NCBI GenBank assembly: GCA_036723735.1
Contig: DAIMGT010000047.1
Coordinates: 1-31,527, forward strand
Direction of reading: 5' to 3'
Origin: UBA4656 sp002405525
GTDB lineage: Bacteria; Pseudomonadota; Gammaproteobacteria; Xanthomonadales; Ahniellaceae
DNA length: 31,527 nucleotides
The position numbers and the translations under genes were made by a program. Numbering within the stretch: position 1 is the stretch's first letter; each line of letters begins with the position of its first letter. Shown here piece by piece: positions 25,287 through 31,527 of the stretch. The notes under the pieces are model-generated. The model was not told the origin of the DNA, did not search any database, and saw only the letters and a list, made by a program, of their open reading frames with translations.

Positions 25287-26309
25287 TCACGGCAGGAGGG
25301 TTTCCGGGTACTCCGGCTTCATCTCGCGCGCGAGCAGGGAGCGCAGCCCCTCGGCCGGGGTGATCTCTTCGGCGAGGACGCGTTGCACCTGTTCGCTGAT
25401 CGGCAGCTCCACGCCGTGGCGGCGGGCGAGCGTCATCACCTGGTTCACGGTCTGGACCGACTCGACCACCTGGCCGATCTGCGCCACCGCTTCGCGCAGC
25501 GGCACGCCGCGGCCGAGCGCCAGCCCGAGCCGGCGGTTGCGCGACAAGTCGCCGGTACAGGTCAGCACCAGGTCGCCGACGCCGGCAAGACCCATGATGG
25601 TGACCGGCTGGCCGCCGAGCGCGGCCGTCAGGCGCAGCATCTCGTTCAGCCCGCGGGTGATCAGGCCGGCGCGCGCGTTGAGTCCCAACTGCATGCCGTC
25701 AGCCACGCCGGTAGCCACGGCCAGCACGTTCTTCATCGCCCCGCCCAGTTCGGCGCCGACCACGTCACCGCCGGTGTAGGCGCGGAAGTGCGGGCAATGC
25801 AGCAGCGCAGCCACCCGCTCGGCGAACACTGGATCATCGGAATGCACCGTGACCGCTGTCGGCAGGCCGGCCGCGACTTCGCGGGCGAAAGACGGTCCGG
25901 TCACCACCGCCAGCGGCGTGCCGGCGGGCAGTCGCGCGGCGGCCACCTCGTGCAGGAAGCGGCCTGAAACGGGATCGAAGCCCTTGGTGGCCCAGGCCAC
26001 ACCGGCGGGCCCGGGTTGGTGCGCGGCCAGTTCGTCCAGCACCTCGGCGAAGGCATGGCTGGGGGTGACGATGAGCACCAGGTCGCAGCCGGCGACCGCG
26101 GCCGGCAGGTCGCCGCCGACCGTAAGCCCGTCGGGCAGCGCCGCGTCGGGCAGGTAGCGGGAGTTGCGCCGCGTGGCCTGCATCGTCGCGGCCTGCGCCG
26201 CATCGCGCGCCCAAAGCGACACCGTGGCGCCGTTGCGCGCGAGCAGGATCGCCAGCGCCGTGCCCCAGGAGCCGGCGCCGAGGACCGCGATGCGGGGAGG
26301 CGTGGCCAT
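25287..26309 (-). CDS. gpsA: Glycerol-3-phosphate dehydrogenase [NAD(P)+]
   Basis: Makes sn-glycerol-3-phosphate from dihydroxyacetone phosphate for phospholipid synthesis; cytoplasmic. 340 residues. The Rossmann motif VLGAGSWGTALA is at 8-19; VTGPSFAREVA, the catalytic-lysine segment GAMKNVLAVATGVADG, and GDLVLTCTGDLSRNRRLG follow in the correct order. It begins 45 nt after secB on the same strand, the order found in E. coli, and runs into proB. Confidence 0.97.
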   Translation of the reverse strand: MATPPRIAVLGAGSWGTALAILLARNGATVSLWARDAAQAATMQATRRNSRYLPDAALPDGLTVGGDLPAAVAGCDLVLIVTPSHAFAEVLDELAAHQPGPAGVAWATKGFDPVSGRFLHEVAAARLPAGTPLAVVTGPSFAREVAAGLPTAVTVHSDDPVFAERVAALLHCPHFRAYTGGDVVGAELGGAMKNVLAVATGVADGMQLGLNARAGLITRGLNEMLRLTAALGGQPVTIMGLAGVGDLVLTCTGDLSRNRRLGLALGRGVPLREAVAQIGQVVESVQTVNQVMTLARRHGVELPISEQVQRVLAEEITPAEGLRSLLAREMKPEYPETLLP

Positions 26310-26354
26310 CGGGCATGGACCGCCGCCGAAGCCGGGGCCGCGGCGGCGCGCGGG

Positions 26355-26840
26355 TCAGGCCGTGGCGGCCGCGCCCTGGCCCTCGGCGCGACGGCGCGAT
26401 TGCTCGGCGTAGAGCTGCTCGAAGTTGATCGGCTGCAGGTTGAACGGCGGGAAGCCACCGTCGAGGATCATCTGGCTGATCGCTTGCCGCGCGTAGGGGT
26501 ACAGCGTGTGCGGGCAGTAGGTGGCGAGTACCTGCTGCAAATCGTTGGCCGGGAAGCCGACCAAGCCGAACACCCCGGCCTGCTGCACCTCTGCGAGGTA
26601 GGCGGTCTTGTCGCCGACCTTGCAGGTGACGGTAACGGTGAGCACCACTTCATAGAGGTTCTCGGCGAAGTTCGACACCTTCTGCGAGAGATTGAGCTGC
26701 ACCTGCGGCTGGGCCTGCTCCTGGAAGATCTGCGGCGCGTTCGGGACCTCGAAGGAGGAGTCCTTCACGTACAGCTTCTGGATCGTCAGGGTCGCCTCGC
26801 CGGCGGCCGCGCCGTTGGCGGCAGGGTTGGTGTCGGCCAT
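26355..26840 (-). CDS. secB: Protein-export chaperone SecB
   Basis: Tetrameric cytosolic chaperone that keeps preproteins unfolded and hands them to SecA. 161 residues (E. coli 155). LTIQKLYVKDSSFEVPNAP, VVLTVTVTC, FGLVGF, CPHTLYPYARQAISQMILDGGFPPFNLQPINF are diagnostic blocks, quoted here only by their keys: TIQKLYVKD at about 18-26 and CPHTLYPYAR near 109-118. ATG 26840 fits the family start, with GAGG 8 nt upstream. In many relatives grxC and a rhodanese gene precede secB; here uspA lies upstream in the opposite direction. Confidence 0.97.
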   Translation of the reverse strand: MADTNPAANGAAAGEATLTIQKLYVKDSSFEVPNAPQIFQEQAQPQVQLNLSQKVSNFAENLYEVVLTVTVTCKVGDKTAYLAEVQQAGVFGLVGFPANDLQQVLATYCPHTLYPYARQAISQMILDGGFPPFNLQPINFEQLYAEQSRRRAEGQGAAATA

Positions 26841-26930
26841 GGAAATGCCTCTCGGGTGGGTCGAAAAAGGGCGCGGAGTATCCCACGGACGGCGCGCCGG
26901 CGCGACCGGCGCGGCGCCGGGCGCACCGCA

Positions 26931-26946
26931 CTTGACCTGCCTCAAG
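26931..26946 (+). promoter_or_regulatory. FNR/ANR-type operator upstream of uspA
   Basis: CTTGA-N6-TCAAG is a perfect dyad with the TTGA-N6-TCAA core of FNR/ANR/DNR sites. Its centre (26938.5) is 41-42 nt from the start site expected after the -10-like CACAAT at 26967-26972, the class II position for FNR activation. The site lies 58 nt before the uspA start codon. Confidence 0.6.
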
Positions 26947-27004
26947 CATCGAACGCGGCGGCGCGCCACAATCCGGTTACCCCCACGGCCGCCGGAGGAA
27001 GGCC

Positions 27005-27475
27005 ATGTACAAGCGCATCCTGCTGCCCACCGACGGTTCCGACCTCGCGCTCGCCGCCGCCCAGCATGGCCTGAAGCTCGCCAAGGCCACGGGCGCCTCG
27101 GTGCTGGCGCTTTACGCCTCGCCGCCGTTCGAGACCCCGGCCGGGTTCGAGTTCGTTCCTGCGCCATTGCTGCCGGTGGACGTGTACGAGAAGAGCAGCA
27201 AACAGGCGGCGGCCAAGTACCTCGGCGCGATCTCCGCCGCGGCCGACAAGGCCGGCGTGCCCTGCAAGACCCGCCACGTGCGCAGCCTGTCGCCGGCCGA
27301 CGCGATCGCCGCCACCGCCGAAGGTGACAAGTGCGACCTGATCGTGATCGGCTCGCACGGTCGCGGCAGTTTCCGCTCCCTGCTGCTGGGCTCGGTCACC
27401 GCCCGTGTGCTGGCCCTGTGCGCGGTGCCGGTGCTGGTGCACCGCGAGCCGGCGAAGGCGAAGAAGAAGCGCTGA
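27005..27475 (+). CDS. Universal stress protein, UspA family
   Basis: 156-residue single-domain UspA protein of the nucleotide-binding class. The N-terminal ILLPTDGSDLA provides the conserved Asp, and the ATP-binding signature G-2x-G-9x-G-S/T reads GSHGRGSFRSLLLGS near residue 120. A basic tail (AKAKKKR) closes it. ATG 27005 is supported by GGAGGA about 6 nt upstream, one of the best Shine-Dalgarno sites in the window. The gene is divergent from secB. The FNR-type site upstream suggests induction at low oxygen, consistent with many uspA genes in proteobacteria. Confidence 0.92.
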   Translation: MYKRILLPTDGSDLALAAAQHGLKLAKATGASVLALYASPPFETPAGFEFVPAPLLPVDVYEKSSKQAAAKYLGAISAAADKAGVPCKTRHVRSLSPADAIAATAEGDKCDLIVIGSHGRGSFRSLLLGSVTARVLALCAVPVLVHREPAKAKKKR

Positions 27476-27793
27476 GTGGCTGTGGCAAATCAGCCTCTCA
27501 GGCAGTCCATGGCTGGCCCGCGCGCGGTCCATGCACGCCAGTGCATGATTCGCGGAAGCGAGTCCGGATCTGTGCCGGACTCGCGACCGGAAGAACGCGC
27601 AGGGTGTGGGTTTTTTCACAGGCTCTGACCGCACGCCGGCCCGGGCGCGCCGGTGTGCAGGAATCGCCCCGGGCGGGCCTCGGCCGCAGCACGGCCCCAT
27701 CGGCGCGCAGGCCCGGGACGGTAGCAACGGCAGGACGGCGAAAAGACCGATCGCCGCCCAGCCCCGTTACCGGATCAACCATGAAAGACCTGC
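27476..27793. other. Non-coding convergent intergenic region with hairpins
   Basis: 318 nt between the uspA stop and the RDD stop. No supported reading frame. It contains a 7-bp hairpin (CATGCAC 27530-27536 with GTGCATG 27541-27547), a perfect 10-bp hairpin (27558-27567 with 27575-27584) and a T6 run at 27611-27616. Taken together they may form the uspA terminator, although the T-run is 26 nt from the strong hairpin. The rest (27620-27793) is GC-rich with nothing recognisable. Confidence 0.6.
27558..27584. terminator. 10-bp perfect hairpin after uspA
   Basis: GCGAGTCCGG, loop ATCTGTG, CCGGACTCGC. It is very stable but is followed by GACCGG, not T's; the next T-run is at 27611. A terminator, processing site or RNA-stability element are all possible. 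Confidence 0.45.
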
Positions 27794-28576
27794 TCAGGGA
27801 GCAAGGGCAAGCATCAATTCGAGGGTGTAGGGCAGCGCGACGGACAATACGATCACGACCCAGCCCCACCACGGGACGCCGGTGTCGGCCGGGTCCTTGT
27901 TGACCACCAGGGTGGTGGCCAGCATGTCGTGCAGGGCCTGCTTGCGCTCGGTGAAGCCCGCCATCAGGAAGCCGATGCCCAGGATCAGTGCAGACAGGAT
28001 CTTGCCGAAATAGCGCCCGGTGGCGCGGCCGAAACCGATTCGGCGCCCCTCGAAGTCGGTGACGATGAGCCCCACCGCCATCTTGCCCAGCGTGGCCTGG
28101 CGAGGACTCGATTCCAGCAGCGCGAAGTAAAGCCACATCGCGATGAGGGTGCCGCCGTAGCTCAGCCCCACCATCGCGAGGGTGGCGGATGCCGCCTCCG
28201 TCGAGCCGGCGATCGACCCGATCACCGCGAACACAAGCAGGGGCATGGCGACGGAAACCACGCCGACCAGAAGGCCGTCGATCAAGTAGGCCACGACGCG
28301 CCGCCAGAAGCCGGCGTAGGTGATGGCGCTGCCGGTCGCGGGCGCGGCGACCGCCCCGGCCACGGGTGCGGATACCGGACCACCCGCCGCGCCGACAGGC
28401 GCGGCGGGACGGGCGGGCGCGACGCCCGGCACCTGCGACAGCGGCATCCAGTTCGCCGCGCCCTCGAACCAGGCGAGGTCGGTCTCGATCAGGTTGCCAC
28501 TCGCGAGGTACTGGCGCGCCTCGTCAAGCGTGTAAGGGCCGAAGTTCTGGCCGTCGCGGTTGATGTGGATCTGCAT
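27794..28576 (-). CDS. GYF_2-RDD family membrane protein
   Basis: 260 residues. Residues 1-50 (MQIHINRDGQNFGPYTLDEA, then WFEGAANWMPLSQV) are a GYF_2 domain, usually a protein-interaction module. A Pro/Ala-rich linker follows, then an RDD domain from about 88: YAGFWRRVVAYLIDGLL with the R and D of the name, SSPRQATLGKMAVGL, and several membrane helices. RDD proteins are of uncertain role; some have been tied to transport. It lies 83 nt after the rhodanese gene on the same strand and may be its downstream partner in one transcript, but the two families are not known to work together. Confidence 0.83.
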   Translation of the reverse strand: MQIHINRDGQNFGPYTLDEARQYLASGNLIETDLAWFEGAANWMPLSQVPGVAPARPAAPVGAAGGPVSAPVAGAVAAPATGSAITYAGFWRRVVAYLIDGLLVGVVSVAMPLLVFAVIGSIAGSTEAASATLAMVGLSYGGTLIAMWLYFALLESSPRQATLGKMAVGLIVTDFEGRRIGFGRATGRYFGKILSALILGIGFLMAGFTERKQALHDMLATTLVVNKDPADTGVPWWGWVVIVLSVALPYTLELMLALAP

Positions 28577-28659
28577 GGCGCCCCCGAGGCAGCATGGACG
28601 GCGCCCCCGCGCCGCGTCGACCGCAGTCTACGCCATCGGCGCGCGGCCGGCCTTCGGGT

Positions 28660-29103
28660 TCAGCCCTTGCCGCGGGTCAGCGGCAGGTCGGCGCCGGTCC
28701 AGGCTTGCATGCCACCGTCCAGCCAATAGACCTTGGAGAATCCGGCCTTGCTCAGGCGCTCGCAGGCGGTGGCCGCGGTCTGGCCGGTCTTGCAGACCAC
28801 CGCCACCGGCAGGTCCTTCACCTTCGCCAGTTCCCTGTGCTCGGGGTCGAACTGGCTCATCGCCACGTGCTTGGCGCCCAGGATGTGGCCGGCCTGGTAA
28901 TCGGCGATAGCGGACACGTCGACGATCAACGCGTTGTCGCGGTTGATCAGCTGGGGCAACTGCATCGGCGACACCGCCGTGTACCTGCGGGTCAGCCGGC
29001 CGACCTCGCCGGCGACCAGCATCACCAGCAGGACGACGAGGATCGCCACCAGCACGATGTTGTTCTGGGCGAACTCGGGCAGGCGCTGCAGAAAAAGGTC
29101 CAT
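28660..29103 (-). CDS. Membrane-anchored rhodanese-like sulfurtransferase
   Basis: 147 residues. One membrane helix (about 15-33, NNIVLVAILVVLLVMLVAG) precedes a single rhodanese domain with the catalytic Cys in VVCKTGQTA and the closing YWLDGGMQAW. This matches the YibN type, which in many gammaproteobacteria lies directly upstream of grxC-secB-gpsA. Here it is separated from secB by the RDD gene and uspA, and grxC is absent from the window. Its ATG is 29103. A minus-strand GATAAT (29131-29136) is a likely -10, 27 nt before the ATG. Confidence 0.9.
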   Translation of the reverse strand: MDLFLQRLPEFAQNNIVLVAILVVLLVMLVAGEVGRLTRRYTAVSPMQLPQLINRDNALIVDVSAIADYQAGHILGAKHVAMSQFDPEHRELAKVKDLPVAVVCKTGQTAATACERLSKAGFSKVYWLDGGMQAWTGADLPLTRGKG

Positions 29104-29187
29104 GGGGCAGTCCGGTCACGGGAGCCCGCGATTATCCGCCGCCCGGCGCCCCGGCGCCATGAGCCCCCTCCCGCGGCCCCGGTGGCC

Positions 29188-29361
29188 AGTCCCGACTCTC
29201 CCAGGCATCGCCCAGCAGCGACGCCAATGGCGCCATTGGCGCTGGCTCGACGCCAGAAAACGGATCGCAGCCAGAGTCCCGACTCTCCCAGGCACCGCCC
29301 AGCAGCGACGCCAACGGCGCCATTGGCGCTGGCTCGACGCCAGAAAACGGATCGCAGTCAG
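29188..29361. repeat. Tandem duplication, 2 x 87 bp, with internal palindromes
   Basis: Units 29188-29274 and 29275-29361 differ at three positions only. Unit 1 holds a perfect 20-bp palindrome centred on GGC|GCC (29222-29241); in unit 2 one substitution breaks it (29309-29328). Right after it CTGGC-TCGAC-GCCAG (29242-29256) forms another hairpin. No reading frame that fits. It lies between the rhodanese promoter and foldback copy 2. Confidence 0.9.
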
Positions 29362-29431
29362 GGCCAGGCGCGAGCCGCATTCCAAGCGAGCACGGTCTGT
29401 CGAGCGCGGTCCGGGGCTGGCATGGCCCCTG

Positions 29432-29701
29432 GGGAGCCTCCGAACAAGGATCCACACCCTCGTTGGTTCCGTGCGCATCCGCACCACGGCGGGCGCTGCC
29501 GGGCGGGGTGGTTCCACGGCCAAAGCGGCCGACGCGGGTGCGGGCGCGCACGGCAGCAACCCTCCGGGCCGGGAGGGTGCGGCCCTCCAGCCGCGTGGCG
29601 CGTCTTGTGCGTAGCACCACCCCGCCCGGCGACGCGCGCCTTGCCGGCCGGCCGCACAACCTCCGGCGCGGGTGCGGATCCTTGGTCAGAGGCTGCCTTG
29701 G
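29432..29701. repeat. Foldback element, copy 2 (~270 bp imperfect palindrome)
   Basis: Same orientation as copy 1 (18122-18390). Terminal arms 29436-29462 and 29667-29693 pair, and share AAGGATCC where copy 1 has other bases in both arms. The inner arms 29498-29512 and 29616-29630 are perfectly complementary over 15 nt. A central hairpin has GGGCCG/CGGCCC arms. Segments such as AGCAACCCTCCGGGCCGG and GGTGGTTCCACGGCCA are identical in both copies. It ends about 60 nt before a transposase fragment. Confidence 0.82.
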
Positions 29702-29759
29702 TCTTGCCCCGAGATACCGGGACCCGATGGAACGTTGGTCATCCATCGAGGAGAAGCCC

Positions 29760-30011
29760 ATGGGACGCAAGAGCGAGACGTCCGTTGAGAAGCGAGTCGA
29801 GCACGTGATGGCGCTGCTGAGGAAGGAGGAGCCGGCGACGCAGATCGTGCCGCGTGCGGCGGTGAGCGAGCAGGCGCTGTACCGCTGGCGCGACGAGTTC
29901 GTCGCCGGCGGGAAGGCGCAGCTTGCCGGCAAGGGTGCCGAGGCCCGGGCAGCCAAGAGATTGTCGAATCTGCAGCGAGAGATCGAGACGCGCGAGCGGG
30001 TGATTGGGCAG
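29760..30011 (+). pseudogene. Transposase OrfA-type fragment, C-terminally truncated
   Basis: About 84 recognisable residues of a short HTH transposase subunit (OrfA of IS3-like elements): MGRKSETSVEKRVEHVMALL, the recognition-helix part VSEQALYRWRDEFVAGGK, and a coiled-coil beginning RLSNLQREIETRERVIG. A strong Shine-Dalgarno (GAGGAG, 29749-29754) precedes ATG 29760. At 30011 the likeness stops where intact proteins continue with the rest of the coiled coil; the frame remains open to 30521 but the remainder is low-complexity Arg/Pro/Ser sequence antisense-like to real genes. No OrfB follows. I read it as an IS remnant; a chance-fused product is possible. Confidence 0.6.
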
Positions 30012-30199
30012 CGACTTCCCTCCCGCACCGGGCACGCAAACCCGGAACGGGCGGTTTGCCCTATCGACGGCAACGAGCTCACCCTTCGTGACGGACGTCT
30101 CCTCGTCCGTAGCTGCCGGATCGCACGTCCGTCGATGAGCAGTCGGGCACGAATGCCGTATCCTGACCCCCGGCGCGGGCAGCAGCGGAGACGGCGGAA
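30012..30199. other. Intergenic region with hairpin and possible promoter
   Basis: 188 nt after the transposase fragment. ACGGACG (30091-30097) and CGTCCGT (30104-30110) form a 7-bp hairpin with a 6-nt loop. TATCCT at about 30158-30163 is a possible -10 for the next two genes. No coding signal seen. Confidence 0.4.
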
Positions 30200-30559
30200 G
30201 TGGAAGCACCCTACGTGGTGGCCAGCCTCGGCGCTTGCGCCACTTTCGTTCTCGGGGCGCTCGGCATTTTCGCTCCTTCCCGGGTCGCCGCCGCGGTCGG
30301 TATTGCCGCGCTCGGAGTGGACGGCCGGGCGGAAGTGCGCGCGACCTACGGCGGCCTGTTCTTCGCGCTCGGCGCGCTCTGCATGCTGGCGCAGGACGCA
30401 ACGGTGTTCGCCGTCGCGGGGGTTGCATGGATGGGGGCCGCAGGCGGTCGTGCGCTTTCGATCCTGTGGGATCGCTCTGCGGGACCGCGCGCTGTGGCAG
30501 GTCTGGCTGTCGAGGGCGTGATCGGCGTGGCCCTGCTCGCGCCACAGGTCGTCACCTGA
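30200..30559 (+). CDS. Small membrane protein, DUF4345-like
   Basis: 119 residues with about four membrane helices (for example VVASLGACATFVLGALGIF and LFFALGALCMLA). The central EVRATYGGLFFALGA and GAAGGRALSILWD resemble the DUF4345 family of unknown function. The start is GTG 30200 with GGAG about 11 nt upstream; it is the only suitable codon. Its stop is immediately followed by the ATG of the lipoprotein gene, so the two are co-translated. Confidence 0.68.
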   Translation: MEAPYVVASLGACATFVLGALGIFAPSRVAAAVGIAALGVDGRAEVRATYGGLFFALGALCMLAQDATVFAVAGVAWMGAAGGRALSILWDRSAGPRAVAGLAVEGVIGVALLAPQVVT

Positions 30560-31027
30560 ATGGCGCGGTGGCGTCGGGTGAGCATCCGCCGCGCCGGACT
30601 CGCGGTTGCCTGTCTTGCGCTTGCCGCCTGCGACCGAGATGGCGGCCCTCTTGCGACGGACGTGCGCGACTTGCTGCAGCCTGCCGGCGTGAGTCCCCAA
30701 CCCATGACATGCCGGATGGTCGGCCAAACGCGCATGGGGGTCTGTGCGTTGAGCCTGACCGATACCGAAACCGCTTCGGTCGTGCGTGCCCTGGCGCTGA
30801 CGGACACCACGGCATCGCGCGACGCGGCCTCGATCGCGGACTTCGTGTTCGCCCAGGCGAAGGGCGACTGCATCGGCGACGCTGGATCGCGACGCGCGGT
30901 CTTCGTGGCCTCCGGTCGTCCGCAGGCGCTCAGACTGCCGGGAGGCACCGCTTTCGAGGAGCTGGTTCTCACCGTCGACCTGACCACGCGGCAGGCCTGC
31001 ATCCATGCCTCATACGCCTATGGCTGA
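30560..31027 (+). CDS. Predicted lipoprotein of unknown function
   Basis: 155 residues. A basic N-terminus (MARWRRVSIRR) and hydrophobic stretch end in the lipobox LAAC with Cys24, so the mature protein should be lipid-anchored; Asp at +2 (C-D) would favour inner-membrane retention by the E. coli rule. The rest is soluble with four further Cys residues (CRM, VCALS, DCIG, ACIH) that could form disulfides in the periplasm. I do not recognise the family. ATG abuts the preceding stop codon. Confidence 0.72.
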   Translation: MARWRRVSIRRAGLAVACLALAACDRDGGPLATDVRDLLQPAGVSPQPMTCRMVGQTRMGVCALSLTDTETASVVRALALTDTTASRDAASIADFVFAQAKGDCIGDAGSRRAVFVASGRPQALRLPGGTAFEELVLTVDLTTRQACIHASYAYG

Positions 31028-31057
31028 TCCGATGACCGGGGCCTCGCCCGTAAGCAT

Positions 31058-31156
31058 CCCCCGGCAAAGCCGGGGGCTTGAGGGTGTGAGCCGCTCAAAG
31101 CGATTTGTTGAGGCCGCTGAATCGGCCGCAGCTCAGTTCAGCCACCTGAAGGTGGC
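31058..31156. other. Multi-hairpin segment, terminator or IS end
   Basis: Four short inverted repeats in 99 nt: CCCCCGGC-AAA-GCCGGGGG (31058-31076), CTCAA/TTGAG (31094-31112), GGCCG-N6-CGGCC (31112-31127) and GCCACC-TGAA-GGTGGC (31141-31156). The first, 30 nt after the lipoprotein stop, can act as its terminator although only CTT follows. The dense hairpin cluster resembles ends of IS200/IS605-type elements, but no TnpA or TnpB is seen. Confidence 0.5.
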
Positions 31157-31194
31157 CGCTACCTCGACAACTCCGCCTCTCTTGAAATCCGAGT

Positions 31195-31527
31195 GGGTAA
31201 TCTGTCCCCGCCTGAACGGACCGCGGAGCATGCGAAGTGACGACCGGAAAGCTGTTCGAGGCTGCGCTGGGGGTTGAGGCGCCGTGGTATGTCGCGGGCA
31301 CGGACTTCGATGCCGAGGCCAGGAGTCTGACCATCCGTGTGGATTTCGTGGCCGGCAGCCGATTCGCGTCGGCCGGGGTCGACGGCAAACACCCGGTCCA
31401 CGACACCGTGAGCAAGCGCTACCGGCACCTGAACTTCTTCCAGCACGAGTGCTTCCTGGAGGTGCGGGTGCCGCTACCGGATGGGAGCGTGCGGCAGGCG
31501 GAACCGACCTGGAGCGGCAAGTTGTCG
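31195..31527 (+). mobile_element. ISL3-family insertion sequence, left end (partial)
   Basis: The element contains the transposase start below and continues past the window. GGGTAATCTGTCCCC (31195-31209) is my guess for the left inverted repeat, on position and GG start only; the right end and the target duplication cannot be seen. Confidence 0.5.
31237..31527 (+). CDS. ISL3 family transposase, N-terminal 97 residues (partial)
   Basis: The frame runs off the right edge. LFEAALGVEAPWYVAGTDFD, KHPVHDTVSKRYRHLNFFQH and ECFLEVRVPLPDG are typical of the N-terminal zinc-finger-preceding part of ISL3 transposases, enzymes with a DDE catalytic domain further on. GTG 31237 is the start, with GGAG (31225-31228) 8 nt upstream. 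No frameshift in the visible part, so the element may be intact and recent. Confidence 0.85.
   Translation, partial: MTTGKLFEAALGVEAPWYVAGTDFDAEARSLTIRVDFVAGSRFASAGVDGKHPVHDTVSKRYRHLNFFQHECFLEVRVPLPDGSVRQAEPTWSGKLS

Noticed and set aside
27498..28136. A 212-codon minus-strand frame over the uspA-RDD intergenic region
   Set aside because: It lies out of frame over the RDD gene and continues through hairpins; no domain and no start signal.
29188..29361. CRISPR array
   Set aside because: Only two long units without spacers and no cas genes; this is a tandem duplication.
29132..31006. A 624-codon minus-strand open frame covering the repeats, transposase fragment and lipoprotein
   Set aside because: Its translation contains the 87-bp repeat and the foldback element translated as peptide (for example CDPFSGVEPAPMAPLASLL twice) and runs antisense to better genes. 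Related annotated 'hypothetical proteins' of this kind are probably translations of the repeats.

Overview
The window is a high-GC chromosomal segment of a gammaproteobacterium, most likely of the Xanthomonadales/Lysobacterales. This rests on gene content and synteny (M23 peptidase-anmK, dtd next to a lipid A-type acyltransferase, ntrX-trkA-trkH, YcgL next to a membrane ankyrin giant, secB-gpsA) and on GC-saturated codon third positions. No phage or plasmid backbone is visible, so I read it as chromosome with a small accessory glycan block and mobile-element debris at the right edge.

Layout. 1-6275: murein peptidase and anmK (cell-wall synthesis and recycling) converge on rpoD; then dtd and a divergent lipid A-type acyltransferase. 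6357-10745 (minus): a response regulator of the NtrX type followed by trkA-trkH potassium uptake; the partner kinase NtrY is not in the window. 10860-18084: an accessory glycan block with a GT8-like transferase, a protein with all three bacterial sialyltransferase motifs, two ArnT/PMT-type membrane transferases, a GT2 enzyme and a 2OG-Fe(II) oxygenase, arranged as two arms converging near 14640. 18122-18390: first copy of a roughly 270-bp foldback element. 18422-22852: YcgL protein, a 1134-residue protein with about six membrane helices and roughly 20 ankyrin repeats, and a dolichol-phosphate-mannose-synthase-like GT2. 22871-26840 (minus): secB-gpsA-proB-proA. 27005: a universal stress protein with a well-placed FNR/ANR-type operator. 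27794-29103 (minus): rhodanese and GYF/RDD membrane protein. 29188-31527: 87-bp tandem repeat with a 20-bp palindrome, second foldback copy, truncated transposase gene, DUF4345-like protein, lipoprotein, multi-hairpin segment and the 5' end of an ISL3-family transposase cut by the window edge.

Most unusual: (i) the ~270-bp imperfect palindrome present twice, about 11 kb apart, with arms that stay complementary; (ii) an NtrX whose AAA+ domain has lost the GAFTGA loop, Walker B glutamate and arginine fingers, with a C11 homopolymer touching its start codon; (iii) a sialyltransferase-like enzyme without visible sialic acid synthesis genes; (iv) several genes with a -10 hexamer exactly 6 nt before ATG, which suggests leaderless mRNAs; (v) a class II-type FNR site upstream of uspA. 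All functional calls come from reading motifs by eye; no database search was run.
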